Below, piece after piece: positions 15,033-23,852 of a stretch of DNA of 64,000 nucleotides. Source of the DNA: UBA1479 sp038109305. GTDB taxonomy: Bacteria; Pseudomonadota; Alphaproteobacteria; Rhodospirillales; Casp-alpha2. The stretch is from assembly GCA_038109305.1 (NCBI GenBank), contig JAYNIR010000012.1:27698-91697 (forward strand). The letters are read 5' to 3'. The notes under the pieces were generated by a model. That model saw only the letters and a program-made list of their open reading frames with translations. It was not told the DNA's origin and did no database searches. Within the stretch, counting starts at the first letter, position 1. Every line of letters begins with the position of its first letter. Made by a program: the position numbers and the translations under genes.

Positions 15033-18000
15033 GTGCTGCACTTCAAGAAAATCCGGGTTACGGGCTTTAAGTCCTTTGTCGATCCCACGGACCTGTGCAT
15101 CGAGCCGGGCCTGACCGGGATCGTCGGCCCCAACGGCTGCGGGAAATCCAACGTGGTCGAGGCTCTTAAATGGGTCATGGGTGAAACGTCAGCCAAGCAG
15201 ATGCGCGGCTCTGAAATGGAGGACGTGATCTTTTCCGGCACCGCCGACCGTCCGTCGCGGAACATTGCCGAGGTTCTGCTGACGCTCGACAACAAGGGCC
15301 GCAACGCACCCGCCCAGTTCAATGAAGAGGACGAGGTGGAAATCTCACGCCGCATCGAACGCGACAAGGGATCGAGCTACCGGATCAACGGCAAAGACGT
15401 GCGGGCCCGCGACGTGCAGTTGCTGTTCGCCGATCAGGCGACGGGTGCGCGCTCGACCGCGCTGGTCAGCCAGGGCCGCATAGGCGCCGTCATCAACGCT
15501 AAGCCGCAACAGCGGCGTCTGATGCTGGAAGAAGCCGCCGGCATCACCGGCCTGCATTCCCGCCGCCACGAGGCGGAATTACGCCTGCGCGGCGCGGAAA
15601 CCAACCTGGAGCGCCTGGACGACATTCTCGTCACCCTGGACGCCCAGATGCAGAACCTGAAAAAGCAGGCCCGGCAGGCGACCCGCTACCGCAATCTGTC
15701 GGATCACATCCGCAAGGCCGAGGCGATCCTGTTCCATCGTTTGTGGACGGAAGCCGAAGACCGCCGTGCCCGCACCGGCGAGGCGCTGGCTGATGCGGAC
15801 ACCGCAGTCAACGATCTGACCGGCAAGGCCGCCCACGCCGCGACCCATCAGGCGGCAGCCGCCGAGGGCCTGCCCGAACTGCGCCAGGCCGAGGCCCGGA
15901 CAGCCGCCGAACTGCAGCGCCTGACCATGGCCCGGGAAGCCCTCGACGCCGAGGAAGCCCGCGTCCTTCAAGCCCAGGCGGGCACCGAAGCGCGGCTTGA
16001 ACAGACCGCCCGCGACCGGGAACGCGAAAAGGCCCTGATCAACGACGCCGAGGCCGCGTTGCAGCGGATTCAGGCGGAAAAGGCCGAGATCGAGGCCGCC
16101 CAGGCACAGGAAGCCCAGGACCTGACCGCCGCCACCGAGGCCCGCGCCGAAGCCGACGAGGCCGTCGCCGGCCTCGAACGCGAAGTCGAAAGCCAGACCA
16201 ATGACCTGGCCGCCGCCGAAGCCCGGCGCAATGCGCTGACCCAGCGGATCGGCGAACTGACGGCGCGGCTTGAGCGGCTCGCCCAGCGCGAGGCAGACGC
16301 CATGCGCCAGAGGACGGATCTGGAAACCCAGTCCGCCGATCTGGTCGATCTGGCCGATGCCGACGTCACCGCCGATCAGGCGCGCCAGGCGCTGGAAACC
16401 GCCCTAGACACGTTGGGCGAGGCCGAAGCCGCCCGCACCGACGCCGACGCCCGCGCCCAGAACACCGCCGAGGCCGCCCGCGCCAAGGCGACGGAACTGA
16501 CGGCGCTCGAAACGGAAATCCGCACCCTTGAAAATGTGCTCAGCGCTGGTCCGGAAACCGATCTGCCGCCGGTTTTGGACAGCATCGACGTTGAAATCGG
16601 GTTCGAGGAAGCCTTGGGCGCCGCCTTGGGCGAGGATTTGTCGGCTCCCGAATCACACGACGAAAGCGGCGGCGCCGCCATCGGCTGGCGGTCTTTGCTG
16701 CCGTTTATGTCCGCCCCCACCCTTCCCATGAGTGCCAGGCCGTTGTCGGAAGTCGTCAACGGCCCCCGCGCGCTGGCCCGACGCCTCTCACAAATCGGAC
16801 TTGTCGACAGCGCCGAGGACGGCCGCCGCCTGCAATCTGACCTGCAACCCGGCCAGCGGCTGGTCAGCCGGTCGGGCGGACTGTGGCGGTGGGACGGCTT
16901 CACCGTTGCCGAAGGGGCTGAAACCGCCGCCGCCAAACGGCTTGCCCAGCGCAACCGTCTGGCCGAAGCGACGGCGCAGCGGACGCTGCTTGCCGATATC
17001 GCCCAGCAGTTGAAACAAGCCGCCGACGCCGCCGAACAGATGGCCCGGGCCGCCCGCGCCGGCGAACAGGAAGCCCGCCGCGTCCGAAACGAAGCCGACC
17101 GGGCGTTCAACGCCGCCCGCGACCATCTGGCCGAAGTCAAGGACCGGGCCGCGGCGGTGCAGTCGAAACTGGCGGCGCTTGCCGAAACGCTAGCCGGGAT
17201 TGCCACCGACAAGGAGGAATCGACCGGCCGCAAGTCGCAGGCCGAAGCCGAACTGGCGGAACAGCCGAACCTGGAAGCCATGCGTCAGGCGATGTCCGAT
17301 CAGCGCACGGCGCTGGCCGACAAACGCACCCATCAGATGGAATGCCGGTCCCGCCACGATCAACTGTCCCAGGCCGCCGAGGGCCGCCGCCAGCGGCTGC
17401 ATGCGCTGGGCCAGGAATCGCAGATGTGGGTCACCCGCCGCGCCCAGTCGGAAGAACAACTGGCCGACCTGGCTGCCCGGGCAGAGGCGTTGAACGGCGA
17501 GCTTGCCGTGCTGCGCGAAAAGCCCGCCGAGATAGAGGCCAAACGCACCCAGCTGCTGAGCCAGTTGGAGGAGACCGAAGGCCGTCGCAAGGAGGCCGCC
17601 GACCGCTTGGCCGAAGCCGAGGCCAAACTGGCCGAAGCCGACCGGGCGCTGCGCCAGGCCGAACACGAACTGTCCCAGGCGCGGGAAAAACGCGTCCGCG
17701 CCGAAGGCGCCGTCGAACAAGCGGTCCAGGCGTCGGAAGGCATGATCGAGCGCATTCAGGACCGGCTCCAGGCGCGGCCCGAAGCCTTGGTCGAACTGGC
17801 CGAAATCACCGAAGGCCAGATGCTGCCGGAACTGGAAGCCGCGGAAAAACTCGTCGACCGGTTGATCCGCGAACGCGACACCATGGGCCCCGTGAACCTG
17901 CGCGCCGAACAGGAAATGAAAGAACTGTCAGAACAGATCACCGGCCTTGAAACGGAAAAGAACGATCTGGTCGCCGCCATCGAAAAGCTGCGCCAAGGAA

Positions 18001-18509
18001 TCGCCGAACTAAACCGCGAAGGCCGGCAGCGGCTATTGGCGTCCTTCGCCGAGGTCAACGCGCACTTCAAGGAACTGTTCGTCAAACTGTTCGGCGGCGG
18101 CCGCGCGCACCTGGAACTGGTCGAAAGCGACGACCCGCTGGACGCCGGGCTTGAAATCTTCGCCAGCCCGCCGGGCAAAAGGCTGCAGATCCTGTCGCTG
18201 CTGTCGGGCGGTGAACAGGCGCTGACGGCGCTGTCCCTGCTGTTCGCGGTGTTCCAGACCAACCCGGCGCCGATCTGCGTGCTGGACGAAGTGGACGCCC
18301 CCTTGGACGACGCCAACGTCGACCGGTTCTGCACCATGCTGGAACACATGTCGGCGACCGGCTCCACGCGCTTCATAATCATAACCCACCACCGGATGAC
18401 GATGGCCCGCATGCACCGGCTGTTCGGCGTCACCATGCAGGAACGCGGTGTTTCGCAACTGGTCTCCGTCGACCTGCAAAAGGCCGAGGACCTTCGGGAA
18501 TCCGCTTAA
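15033..18509 (+). CDS. smc: Chromosome segregation ATPase SMC
   Basis: A 1158-residue structural-maintenance-of-chromosomes protein. The Walker A loop is GPNGCGKSN at 32-40. Two long Ala/Glu/Gln/Arg-rich coiled coils (about 170-495 and 665-1000) flank a hinge (about 500-660, with RPLSEVVNGPRALARRL). The ABC signature LSGGEQAL starts near 1057 and Walker B (VLDEVDAPLDDAN) lies near 1083-1095. The start is GTG at 15033 with only a modest site (AGGT). The long coils are strongly enriched in Ala and Glu codons, which generates open frames on the other strand. ScpA/ScpB partners are not in this window. Confidence 0.97.
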   Translation: MLHFKKIRVTGFKSFVDPTDLCIEPGLTGIVGPNGCGKSNVVEALKWVMGETSAKQMRGSEMEDVIFSGTADRPSRNIAEVLLTLDNKGRNAPAQFNEEDEVEISRRIERDKGSSYRINGKDVRARDVQLLFADQATGARSTALVSQGRIGAVINAKPQQRRLMLEEAAGITGLHSRRHEAELRLRGAETNLERLDDILVTLDAQMQNLKKQARQATRYRNLSDHIRKAEAILFHRLWTEAEDRRARTGEALADADTAVNDLTGKAAHAATHQAAAAEGLPELRQAEARTAAELQRLTMAREALDAEEARVLQAQAGTEARLEQTARDREREKALINDAEAALQRIQAEKAEIEAAQAQEAQDLTAATEARAEADEAVAGLEREVESQTNDLAAAEARRNALTQRIGELTARLERLAQREADAMRQRTDLETQSADLVDLADADVTADQARQALETALDTLGEAEAARTDADARAQNTAEAARAKATELTALETEIRTLENVLSAGPETDLPPVLDSIDVEIGFEEALGAALGEDLSAPESHDESGGAAIGWRSLLPFMSAPTLPMSARPLSEVVNGPRALARRLSQIGLVDSAEDGRRLQSDLQPGQRLVSRSGGLWRWDGFTVAEGAETAAAKRLAQRNRLAEATAQRTLLADIAQQLKQAADAAEQMARAARAGEQEARRVRNEADRAFNAARDHLAEVKDRAAAVQSKLAALAETLAGIATDKEESTGRKSQAEAELAEQPNLEAMRQAMSDQRTALADKRTHQMECRSRHDQLSQAAEGRRQRLHALGQESQMWVTRRAQSEEQLADLAARAEALNGELAVLREKPAEIEAKRTQLLSQLEETEGRRKEAADRLAEAEAKLAEADRALRQAEHELSQAREKRVRAEGAVEQAVQASEGMIERIQDRLQARPEALVELAEITEGQMLPELEAAEKLVDRLIRERDTMGPVNLRAEQEMKELSEQITGLETEKNDLVAAIEKLRQGIAELNREGRQRLLASFAEVNAHFKELFVKLFGGGRAHLELVESDDPLDAGLEIFASPPGKRLQILSLLSGGEQALTALSLLFAVFQTNPAPICVLDEVDAPLDDANVDRFCTMLEHMSATGSTRFIIITHHRMTMARMHRLFGVTMQERGVSQLVSVDLQKAEDLRESA

Positions 18510-18632
18510 AAATACCCGGGTGCCCGGGCTTGTCCGATCCTGATATCCGGCGGGCGGTTGGGGCCCCCTGGGCGGATTCCCTGGCACCCCCCGGCAAAAC
18601 CGGATAAACCCCCCCCGCAAATGGGGCGTCGG

Positions 18633-18980
18633 ATGGCTGATCAAGACCCGAATTCGGACCTGGAAAGCCTGCAAAAAAGGATCGATTCCGCTAAGGAATC
18701 CGGGGGGCTTTCGCATGCGCGAAAAAATTCCGCCGAACAGCCCCAAAAAAGCGCCCTGGCGCTTGCATTTCGTGTCGGCATTGAGTTAGTTTCCGCCGTC
18801 GCCGTTGGGCTGGCGATCGGTTACGGGCTTGACGCCTGGCTCGACACCAAGCCCTGGCTGATGCTGGTGTTCACCATCCTGGGGGGGTGCGCCGGCATTC
18901 TGAACGTCTATCGCATGGCCCGTGGTTTCGGGTACGCCGCAGGGTATCAAACGGATAACGAGACCGACGACAAAACCTGA
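18633..18980 (+). CDS. atpI: ATP synthase protein I (AtpI)
   Basis: A 115-residue protein with a charged N-terminus and two membrane helices (ALAFRVGIELVSAVAVGLAI and PWLMLVFTILGGCAGILNVY). It belongs to the AtpI/AtpZ group and leads the F0 genes, where the family is thought to help assemble the c ring or carry Mg. ATG 18633 is chosen since MADQDPNSDLESLQKRI fits the family start; upstream in-frame starts at 18621 and 18558 would add a Pro-rich non-conserved stretch. Confidence 0.88.
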   Translation: MADQDPNSDLESLQKRIDSAKESGGLSHARKNSAEQPQKSALALAFRVGIELVSAVAVGLAIGYGLDAWLDTKPWLMLVFTILGGCAGILNVYRMARGFGYAAGYQTDNETDDKT

Positions 18981-19025
18981 CATGTCTTACGCTTAACGCA
19001 CGTGCAATAAACGGGGATTTCCACT

Positions 19026-19757
19026 TTGGCCGCCAATCACAGCCCGCTCGCCCAGTTCGAGATCAAAACCCTTGTGCCGATCAAGCTCGGCGGTCTCGAC
19101 GTGTCGTTTACCAACTCGTCGTTGCTCATGGTCGCGACGGTGATCGTCGTTTCTTCGTTTCTGATCCTCAGCATGCGCCGCGGCGCCCTGGTGCCGGGCC
19201 GCTGGCAGTCGATGGCCGAACTCAGTTACATCTTCATCGCCAATCTGATCAAGGATACGGTCGGCTCTGAAGGCCGTGCCTATTTCCCCTTCATCTTTTC
19301 GGTGTTCATGTTCGTTTTGTTCGGCAACCTGCTCGGCATGGTGCCCTACAGCTTCACCTTCACCAGCCACATCATCGTCACCTTCACCATGGCCGCGGTC
19401 ATCTTCGTGGGCGTGACGATCATTGCGGTCGCCAAGCACGGCATGCACTTCTTCTCGTTCTTCATGCCGCCGGGTGTGCCCATGTTGATGGCACCGCTCT
19501 TGATCCCGATCGAAGTGATTTCGTATCTGTCCCGGCCGATTTCCTTGAGCGTCCGACTGTTCGCCAACATGCTGGCAGGCCACACGCTGCTGAAGGTGTT
19601 CGCGGGCTTCATCATTTCCTTGGGCTTGTTCGGCGTGGCGCCGTGGCTGTTCGTCGTCGCCCTCACGGGCCTGGAAATCGTCATCGCCTTCCTGCAGGCG
19701 TTCGTCTTTACCATTCTGACGTGTCTTTATCTGAACGACGCGTTGCATCTTCACTGA
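19026..19757 (+). CDS. atpB: ATP synthase F0 subunit a
   Basis: The 243-residue, multi-span proton-channel subunit. The essential Arg is in RPISLSVRLFANMLAGH, and HTLLKVFAGF and LEIVIAFLQAFVFTILTCLYL form the last helices. The start is TTG at 19026 behind ACGGGGA, giving MAANHSPLAQFEIKTLVPIK, the usual amphipathic beginning. Second of five F0 genes; the F1 genes are elsewhere, as is normal in alphaproteobacteria. Confidence 0.96.
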   Translation: MAANHSPLAQFEIKTLVPIKLGGLDVSFTNSSLLMVATVIVVSSFLILSMRRGALVPGRWQSMAELSYIFIANLIKDTVGSEGRAYFPFIFSVFMFVLFGNLLGMVPYSFTFTSHIIVTFTMAAVIFVGVTIIAVAKHGMHFFSFFMPPGVPMLMAPLLIPIEVISYLSRPISLSVRLFANMLAGHTLLKVFAGFIISLGLFGVAPWLFVVALTGLEIVIAFLQAFVFTILTCLYLNDALHLH

Positions 19758-19809
19758 TTACTGTTCAACCGAAACATCGATTTACGACTATTCAAGAAAG
19801 GAAAATCCC

Positions 19810-20034
19810 ATGGAAGTTCAAGCTGCGAAGCTGCTCGGCGCCGGCCTGGCCGTTATAGGCGTGATCGGTTCCGGCATCGGCATCGGCACCATCTTTGCCT
19901 CGTTCATTCAGGCCGTCGGCCGCAACCCGGGCGCCCAGGGCGCCGTGTTCCCGATGACCATGCTGGGCTTCGCCCTCGTAGAAGCCATCGCGCTGTTCGC
20001 GCTGGTTATCGCGCTGGTCATTCTGTTCGGCTAA
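19810..20034 (+). CDS. atpE: ATP synthase F0 subunit c
   Basis: A 74-residue hairpin of two membrane helices. The polar loop contains RNP (38-40) and the proton-carrying carboxylate is Glu58 in LGFALVEAIALFAL. The glycine-rich first helix (GVIGSGIGIGTIFASF) lacks the Na-coordination pattern, so proton coupling is expected. AAAGGAAAATCCC precedes the ATG, a strong site suited to the high c-ring stoichiometry. Confidence 0.97.
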   Translation: MEVQAAKLLGAGLAVIGVIGSGIGIGTIFASFIQAVGRNPGAQGAVFPMTMLGFALVEAIALFALVIALVILFG

Positions 20035-20119
20035 GGCCACAAGGCCTGGTTTCCAGGGCGACGGGCCCGTACCGCCGCCGCACAAATCCAGCCCTGTCGC
20101 CTTTTAACGAGGACGTTCC

Positions 20120-20614
20120 ATGCCTCAACTAGACTTCACCACCTTTGTGCCCCAGGTCGTCTGGCTGGTTCTTACGTTCATCGCGCTCTTCCTTATCATG
20201 TGGAAGTTGGCGGTGCCCCGCATCGCCGAGACGCTCGAATTGCGCCAGAAAAAGCTGGAACAAAACCTCGAAAAAGCGGCAACCCTGAAAGCCGAGGCCG
20301 AGGCAGCCGAGGAATCCTATGAAAAGGCCCTGGCCGCCGCCCGCGCCGAAGCGCACGAGGCGATTGCCAAGGTCCAGGCCGACATGAAGGCCAAGCAGGA
20401 AGCCGAGGGCGCCAATCTCGGCGAAAAGCTGCGCCAGCGCATCGAAGAAGGCGAAGCCGCCATTAACGACGCGGTGCAGTCGGCGCTGGCCGACGTCGGC
20501 GGGATCGCTCAGGAAGTCGCCAAGGCGGCCTGCGAACGACTGACCGGCGAGACGCCGGACGACGCGGCGGTCGCCAAGGCCGTCGCCGCCGCCCAAAAAG
20601 CTCGGGGGGCCTGA
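20120..20614 (+). CDS. atpG: ATP synthase F0 subunit b' (second stalk subunit)
   Basis: A 164-residue peripheral-stalk subunit: an N-terminal membrane helix (FVPQVVWLVLTFIALFLIMW) followed by a long Ala/Glu/Lys coiled coil beginning RIAETLELRQKKLEQNLEKA. The PQLDF.TFVPQ start is typical of b' in photosynthetic and other alphaproteobacteria, where b and b' pair as a heterodimer. Followed 3 nt later by subunit b. The symbol is also written atpF2 or atpX. Confidence 0.93.
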   Translation: MPQLDFTTFVPQVVWLVLTFIALFLIMWKLAVPRIAETLELRQKKLEQNLEKAATLKAEAEAAEESYEKALAAARAEAHEAIAKVQADMKAKQEAEGANLGEKLRQRIEEGEAAINDAVQSALADVGGIAQEVAKAACERLTGETPDDAAVAKAVAAAQKARGA

Positions 20615-20617
20615 TCC

Positions 20618-21112
20618 ATGGACGCCATGTTCCACGATCCCACATTCTGGGTTGCCACGGCGTTCGCCGCCTTCATTGTGCTGCTGGTCTATCTGAAGGT
20701 TCCCGGCAAGGTAACGGCGCAATTGGACGCGCGAGCGGCCAAAATCTCCGCCGACCTGGATGAAGCCGAACAGCTTCGCGAGGAAGCGCAGAAGCTTCTC
20801 GCCGACTATCAGAAAAAACAGCGGGACGCCCAGCGCGAAGCGGGCAAGATCGCCGAAGCCGCTAAGGAAGAAGCTGAACGCCTCGCCAAACACGGCGAGG
20901 AACGGTTGAAGGACTCCCTCGCCCGTCGCGAAAAGCAGGCCATGGACCGTCTGGCCCAGGCCGAAGCCGCCGCCTTGGACCTGATCAAAGCGCGGACGGC
21001 GGAAATCGCCGTCGCGGCGACGGAAACGGTACTCGCCGAAACGCTTGAGGGTGGCAAGGCCGATCAACTGATCGATGCCGCCATCGCCGACATTCCTGGG
21101 AAATTGTACTAG
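20618..21112 (+). CDS. atpF: ATP synthase F0 subunit b
   Basis: A 164-residue stalk subunit with one N-terminal membrane helix (FWVATAFAAFIVLLVYL), the conserved KVPGKVTAQLDARAAKI hinge and a coiled coil rich in Glu, Ala and Lys (EAEQLREEAQKLLADYQKK). It ends the F0 gene set; an intrinsic terminator lies about 90 nt downstream. Confidence 0.94.
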   Translation: MDAMFHDPTFWVATAFAAFIVLLVYLKVPGKVTAQLDARAAKISADLDEAEQLREEAQKLLADYQKKQRDAQREAGKIAEAAKEEAERLAKHGEERLKDSLARREKQAMDRLAQAEAAALDLIKARTAEIAVAATETVLAETLEGGKADQLIDAAIADIPGKLY

Positions 21113-21202
21113 TCGCAAAACCCGAGGCCCCCGGTCAATAGGCGGCTAAAGGTGGCTTTGCGCAAATTAAACACCTCCAAGGCTTAGGCGACCGAGTTAA
21201 AA

Positions 21203-21231
21203 AAAGGCGGCTTTCGGACCGCCTTTTGTTT
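21203..21231 (+). terminator. Intrinsic terminator of the F0 ATP synthase operon
   Basis: AAAGGCGG pairs with CCGCCTTT around CTTTCGGA, followed by a T-rich tract (TTTTGTTTTG). It ends rightward transcription after atpF, just before the GNAT gene start. Confidence 0.8.
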
Positions 21232-21247
21232 TGTAGACTTGGGTTCC

Positions 21248-21724
21248 ATGTCGTCCTCAGATTTTCACGTTCGCTGGATCACGCCGGAAACGGCCCAGGC
21301 CGACGCGCCCGACCTGCTGGCCTTGATGCGGGGCTTGGCCCGCTTCGAAGGGTGGGAGACAAACCTGCTCGTGACCGAGCCCGAACTGGCCCGCCGGCTG
21401 GCGCTCCCCACCCCGCCCTTCCGGGCCGTGGTGGCCGAGGCCGCCGGGGGCATGTTGATCGGCTTCGCGACCATGTTCGACATCACCTACAGCTACGCGG
21501 CCCGGCCGTCGCTGGAATTGGAAATGCTTTATGTTGAGAAAGCCTGGCGCAGCCGGGGCGCCGGCGCAGCGATCATGAACGCCGTTTTCGATCGCGGGCG
21601 GGCGGGCGGCTACGAACGGCTTGAATGGAACGTGCTCCGCACCAACAAAAAGGCGAAACGCTTTTACGCCCGACTCGACGGCGAAGAACAGATCCAGTGG
21701 ACCCGGTGGAAGAAGTGGTTTTAG
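21248..21724 (+). CDS. GNAT family N-acetyltransferase
   Basis: A 158-residue acetyltransferase. The acetyl-CoA loop is RSRGAGAAIMNAVFDRG, preceded by LEMLYVEKAW and followed by ERLEWNVLRTNKKAKRFYAR, as in the diamine/spermidine acetyltransferase-like subgroup. The acceptor is unknown. ATG 21248 is preferred to TTG 21239. It begins within 17 nt of the atp terminator, so it may rely on readthrough or a promoter inside that region. It converges on ligA, with stops only 9 nt apart. Confidence 0.85.
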   Translation: MSSSDFHVRWITPETAQADAPDLLALMRGLARFEGWETNLLVTEPELARRLALPTPPFRAVVAEAAGGMLIGFATMFDITYSYAARPSLELEMLYVEKAWRSRGAGAAIMNAVFDRGRAGGYERLEWNVLRTNKKAKRFYARLDGEEQIQWTRWKKWF

Positions 21725-21733
21725 GCGGCGGAC

Positions 21734-23848
21734 TTAGCCGACCAGCGCCGCCCATTCTTCTTCCGTCAGCACCGTGACCCCCAGCTCTTCTGCGTTTTTC
21801 AGCTTAGATCCCGCGCCGGGACCAGCGACCACGTAGTCGGTCTTTTTCGAAACGCTGCCCGCCACCCTGGCGCCCAAGCTTTCCGCCCTGGCCTTGGCTT
21901 CGGACCGGCCCATGGTTTCGAGCGTCCCGGTAAACACCACGGTCTTCCCGGCCACGGGGGACGACGATGTATCGGGCGCCGCCATGTCTTGGATGTCGAG
22001 CGCTTCGGCCAGGTTCGCGAGCACCGTCTGGTTGTGGTCTTCGGCGAAAAAGCCGATCAGGTCATCGGCGACGGCCGGGCCGATTTGATCGATGTCGATC
22101 AGTTCCGCGTAAGCCTCCCCCTCTCGGTCGGCTGCCGCCTCCATGGCTTTCTTGAATGCGTCGAACGAGCCGTAGGTACGAGCCAAAAGCCGTGCCGTCG
22201 CCTGCCCGACCTGACGAATGCCGAGGGCATAGATGAACCTGTCGAGGCCGATTTCCCGCTTCGCCTCAACGGCCGCCAGAAGGTTATCGACGGACTTTTC
22301 GCCCCAGCCCTCGCGCTCGCGCAACGCCGACTCGTGATGAGAGATAGCGAAGATATCGGCGGGTGATTTCAACAAGCCTTCGGACCAGAACGCCTCGATG
22401 TGCTTGGCGCCCAGCCCTTCGATGTCGAAGGCGTCCCGCGACACGAAATGCTTCAACCGCTCCACCGCCTGCGCCGGGCAGATCAGCCCGCCGGTGCAGC
22501 GCTTGGCGGCTTCGCCCTCTTCCCGTATCGCGAGGCTGCCGCATTCGGGGCAGGTGTCGGGCATCTTGAAGGCCTTGGCGCCGCGGGGACGCTTATCCAA
22601 CACGACCTCGACCACCTGCGGGATCACGTCGCCAGCCCGTTGGATCACCACCGTGTCGCCTTCGCGCACGTCCTTGCGGGCGATTTCGTCCTCGTTGTGG
22701 AGTGTCGCGCGGGAAACCACCACTCCGCCCACCGTCACCGGCGTCAGGTTGGCGACCGGCGTCAGCGTGCCCGTGCGACCGACCTGCACGGTGATCTTTT
22801 CCAGCACCGTCGTCGCCTTTTCGGCGGCGAACTTGTGCGCCGTCGCCCACCGGGGGGCGCGGGAAACCTGACCCAGCCGCTCCTGCCAGTCGATGCGATT
22901 GACCTTGTAGACCATGCCGTCGATGTCATAAGGCAGGTTCGCGCGCTCACCCTCGGTCTCCCGGTACAACACCATGACCTCGGCGACGGACGCACAGAGG
23001 CGGGCCTTCGGATTGGTTGCAAACCCCCAGGCGCCGAGCGCCTTGATGAATTCTTCCTGCGTCTTCCAGGACAAGTCGGAGACCTCCCCCCAGCTGTAGA
23101 AAAACACGCGGAGCGGCCGGGCAGCGGTAATGGTGGGATCTTTCTGGCGGAGCGACCCGGCGGCGGCGTTCCGGGGATTGGCGAAGACCTTGGCCCCCGC
23201 CTCCGCCTGCCGGTCATTCAGGGCCCGGAAGTCGTCCTTGGTCATGTACACTTCGCCCCGCACCTCCAGGACCTTGGGAAGACCGCCGGCCAGCAGGTCC
23301 CCGCCGGCAAGCCTGTCCGGCAGATCGCTGATAGTCCGCATGTTTTCGGTGATGTCCTCGCCCTCGCGCCCATCGCCCCGGGTCGCCGCCTGAACGAAAC
23401 GCCCATCTTCGAACCGGGCGGAAACGGAAAGCCCGTCGATCTTGGGTTCCGCCATGACGCCGACCGGCGCGTCATCGGAGAGGTTTAAAAATCGCCGGAC
23501 CCGATCAAAAAAATCCTGAACTTCTTCCTCGGTAAACGCGTTGGCGAGCGACAGCATGTGAACGCTGTGCGTGACCTTTTTAAAAGCCCCCGACGGCGCC
23601 GCGCCGACGCGGCTGGACGGGCTATCGGCCCGGATAAGGTTGGAAAACCGCGCCTCAAGCGCCGCGTTACGCCGCCGGAGCGTGTCGTAATCCGCGTCCG
23701 ATACATCGGGCGCGTCGTTTTGGTAGTATGCCTTGTCGTGTTCCGCGATTTCCCGGGCGAGGGCTTCCAGTTCCACGGCCGCGTCTTCAGGCCGCAGGCT
23801 GTCGACGGGACGGGAACGGAGGCCGTCTTTATCGCCGTTTGCCGGCAC
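21734..23848 (-). CDS. ligA: NAD-dependent DNA ligase
   Basis: A 704-residue ligase that seals nicks in replication and repair using NAD. The N-terminal Ia domain has YY...PDVSDADYD; the adenylated lysine is K136 in AEPKIDGLSVSARFEDG. An OB fold follows, then the four-cysteine zinc finger (CPECG...CTGGLICPAQ), helix-hairpin-helix repeats (LDRFIYALGIRQVG) and a C-terminal BRCT domain (VAGKTVVFTGTLETMGRSEA). The start at GTG 23848 has a weak site and lies 4 nt after recN, suggesting translational coupling. Last gene of the long leftward dcw-lpxC-bamD-recN run. Confidence 0.96.
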   Translation of the reverse strand: MPANGDKDGLRSRPVDSLRPEDAAVELEALAREIAEHDKAYYQNDAPDVSDADYDTLRRRNAALEARFSNLIRADSPSSRVGAAPSGAFKKVTHSVHMLSLANAFTEEEVQDFFDRVRRFLNLSDDAPVGVMAEPKIDGLSVSARFEDGRFVQAATRGDGREGEDITENMRTISDLPDRLAGGDLLAGGLPKVLEVRGEVYMTKDDFRALNDRQAEAGAKVFANPRNAAAGSLRQKDPTITAARPLRVFFYSWGEVSDLSWKTQEEFIKALGAWGFATNPKARLCASVAEVMVLYRETEGERANLPYDIDGMVYKVNRIDWQERLGQVSRAPRWATAHKFAAEKATTVLEKITVQVGRTGTLTPVANLTPVTVGGVVVSRATLHNEDEIARKDVREGDTVVIQRAGDVIPQVVEVVLDKRPRGAKAFKMPDTCPECGSLAIREEGEAAKRCTGGLICPAQAVERLKHFVSRDAFDIEGLGAKHIEAFWSEGLLKSPADIFAISHHESALREREGWGEKSVDNLLAAVEAKREIGLDRFIYALGIRQVGQATARLLARTYGSFDAFKKAMEAAADREGEAYAELIDIDQIGPAVADDLIGFFAEDHNQTVLANLAEALDIQDMAAPDTSSSPVAGKTVVFTGTLETMGRSEAKARAESLGARVAGSVSKKTDYVVAGPGAGSKLKNAEELGVTVLTEEEWAALVG

Positions 23849-23852
23849 GGGA

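Noticed and set aside
16070..17281. Ser/Ala-rich minus-strand ORFs opposite smc
   Set aside because: They mirror the repetitive Ala/Glu/Gln codons of the SMC coiled coil.
18993..19754. 253-codon minus-strand ORF rich in His, Asp, Glu and Arg
   Set aside because: Exact antisense of atpB; the odd composition mirrors the hydrophobic codons of subunit a.
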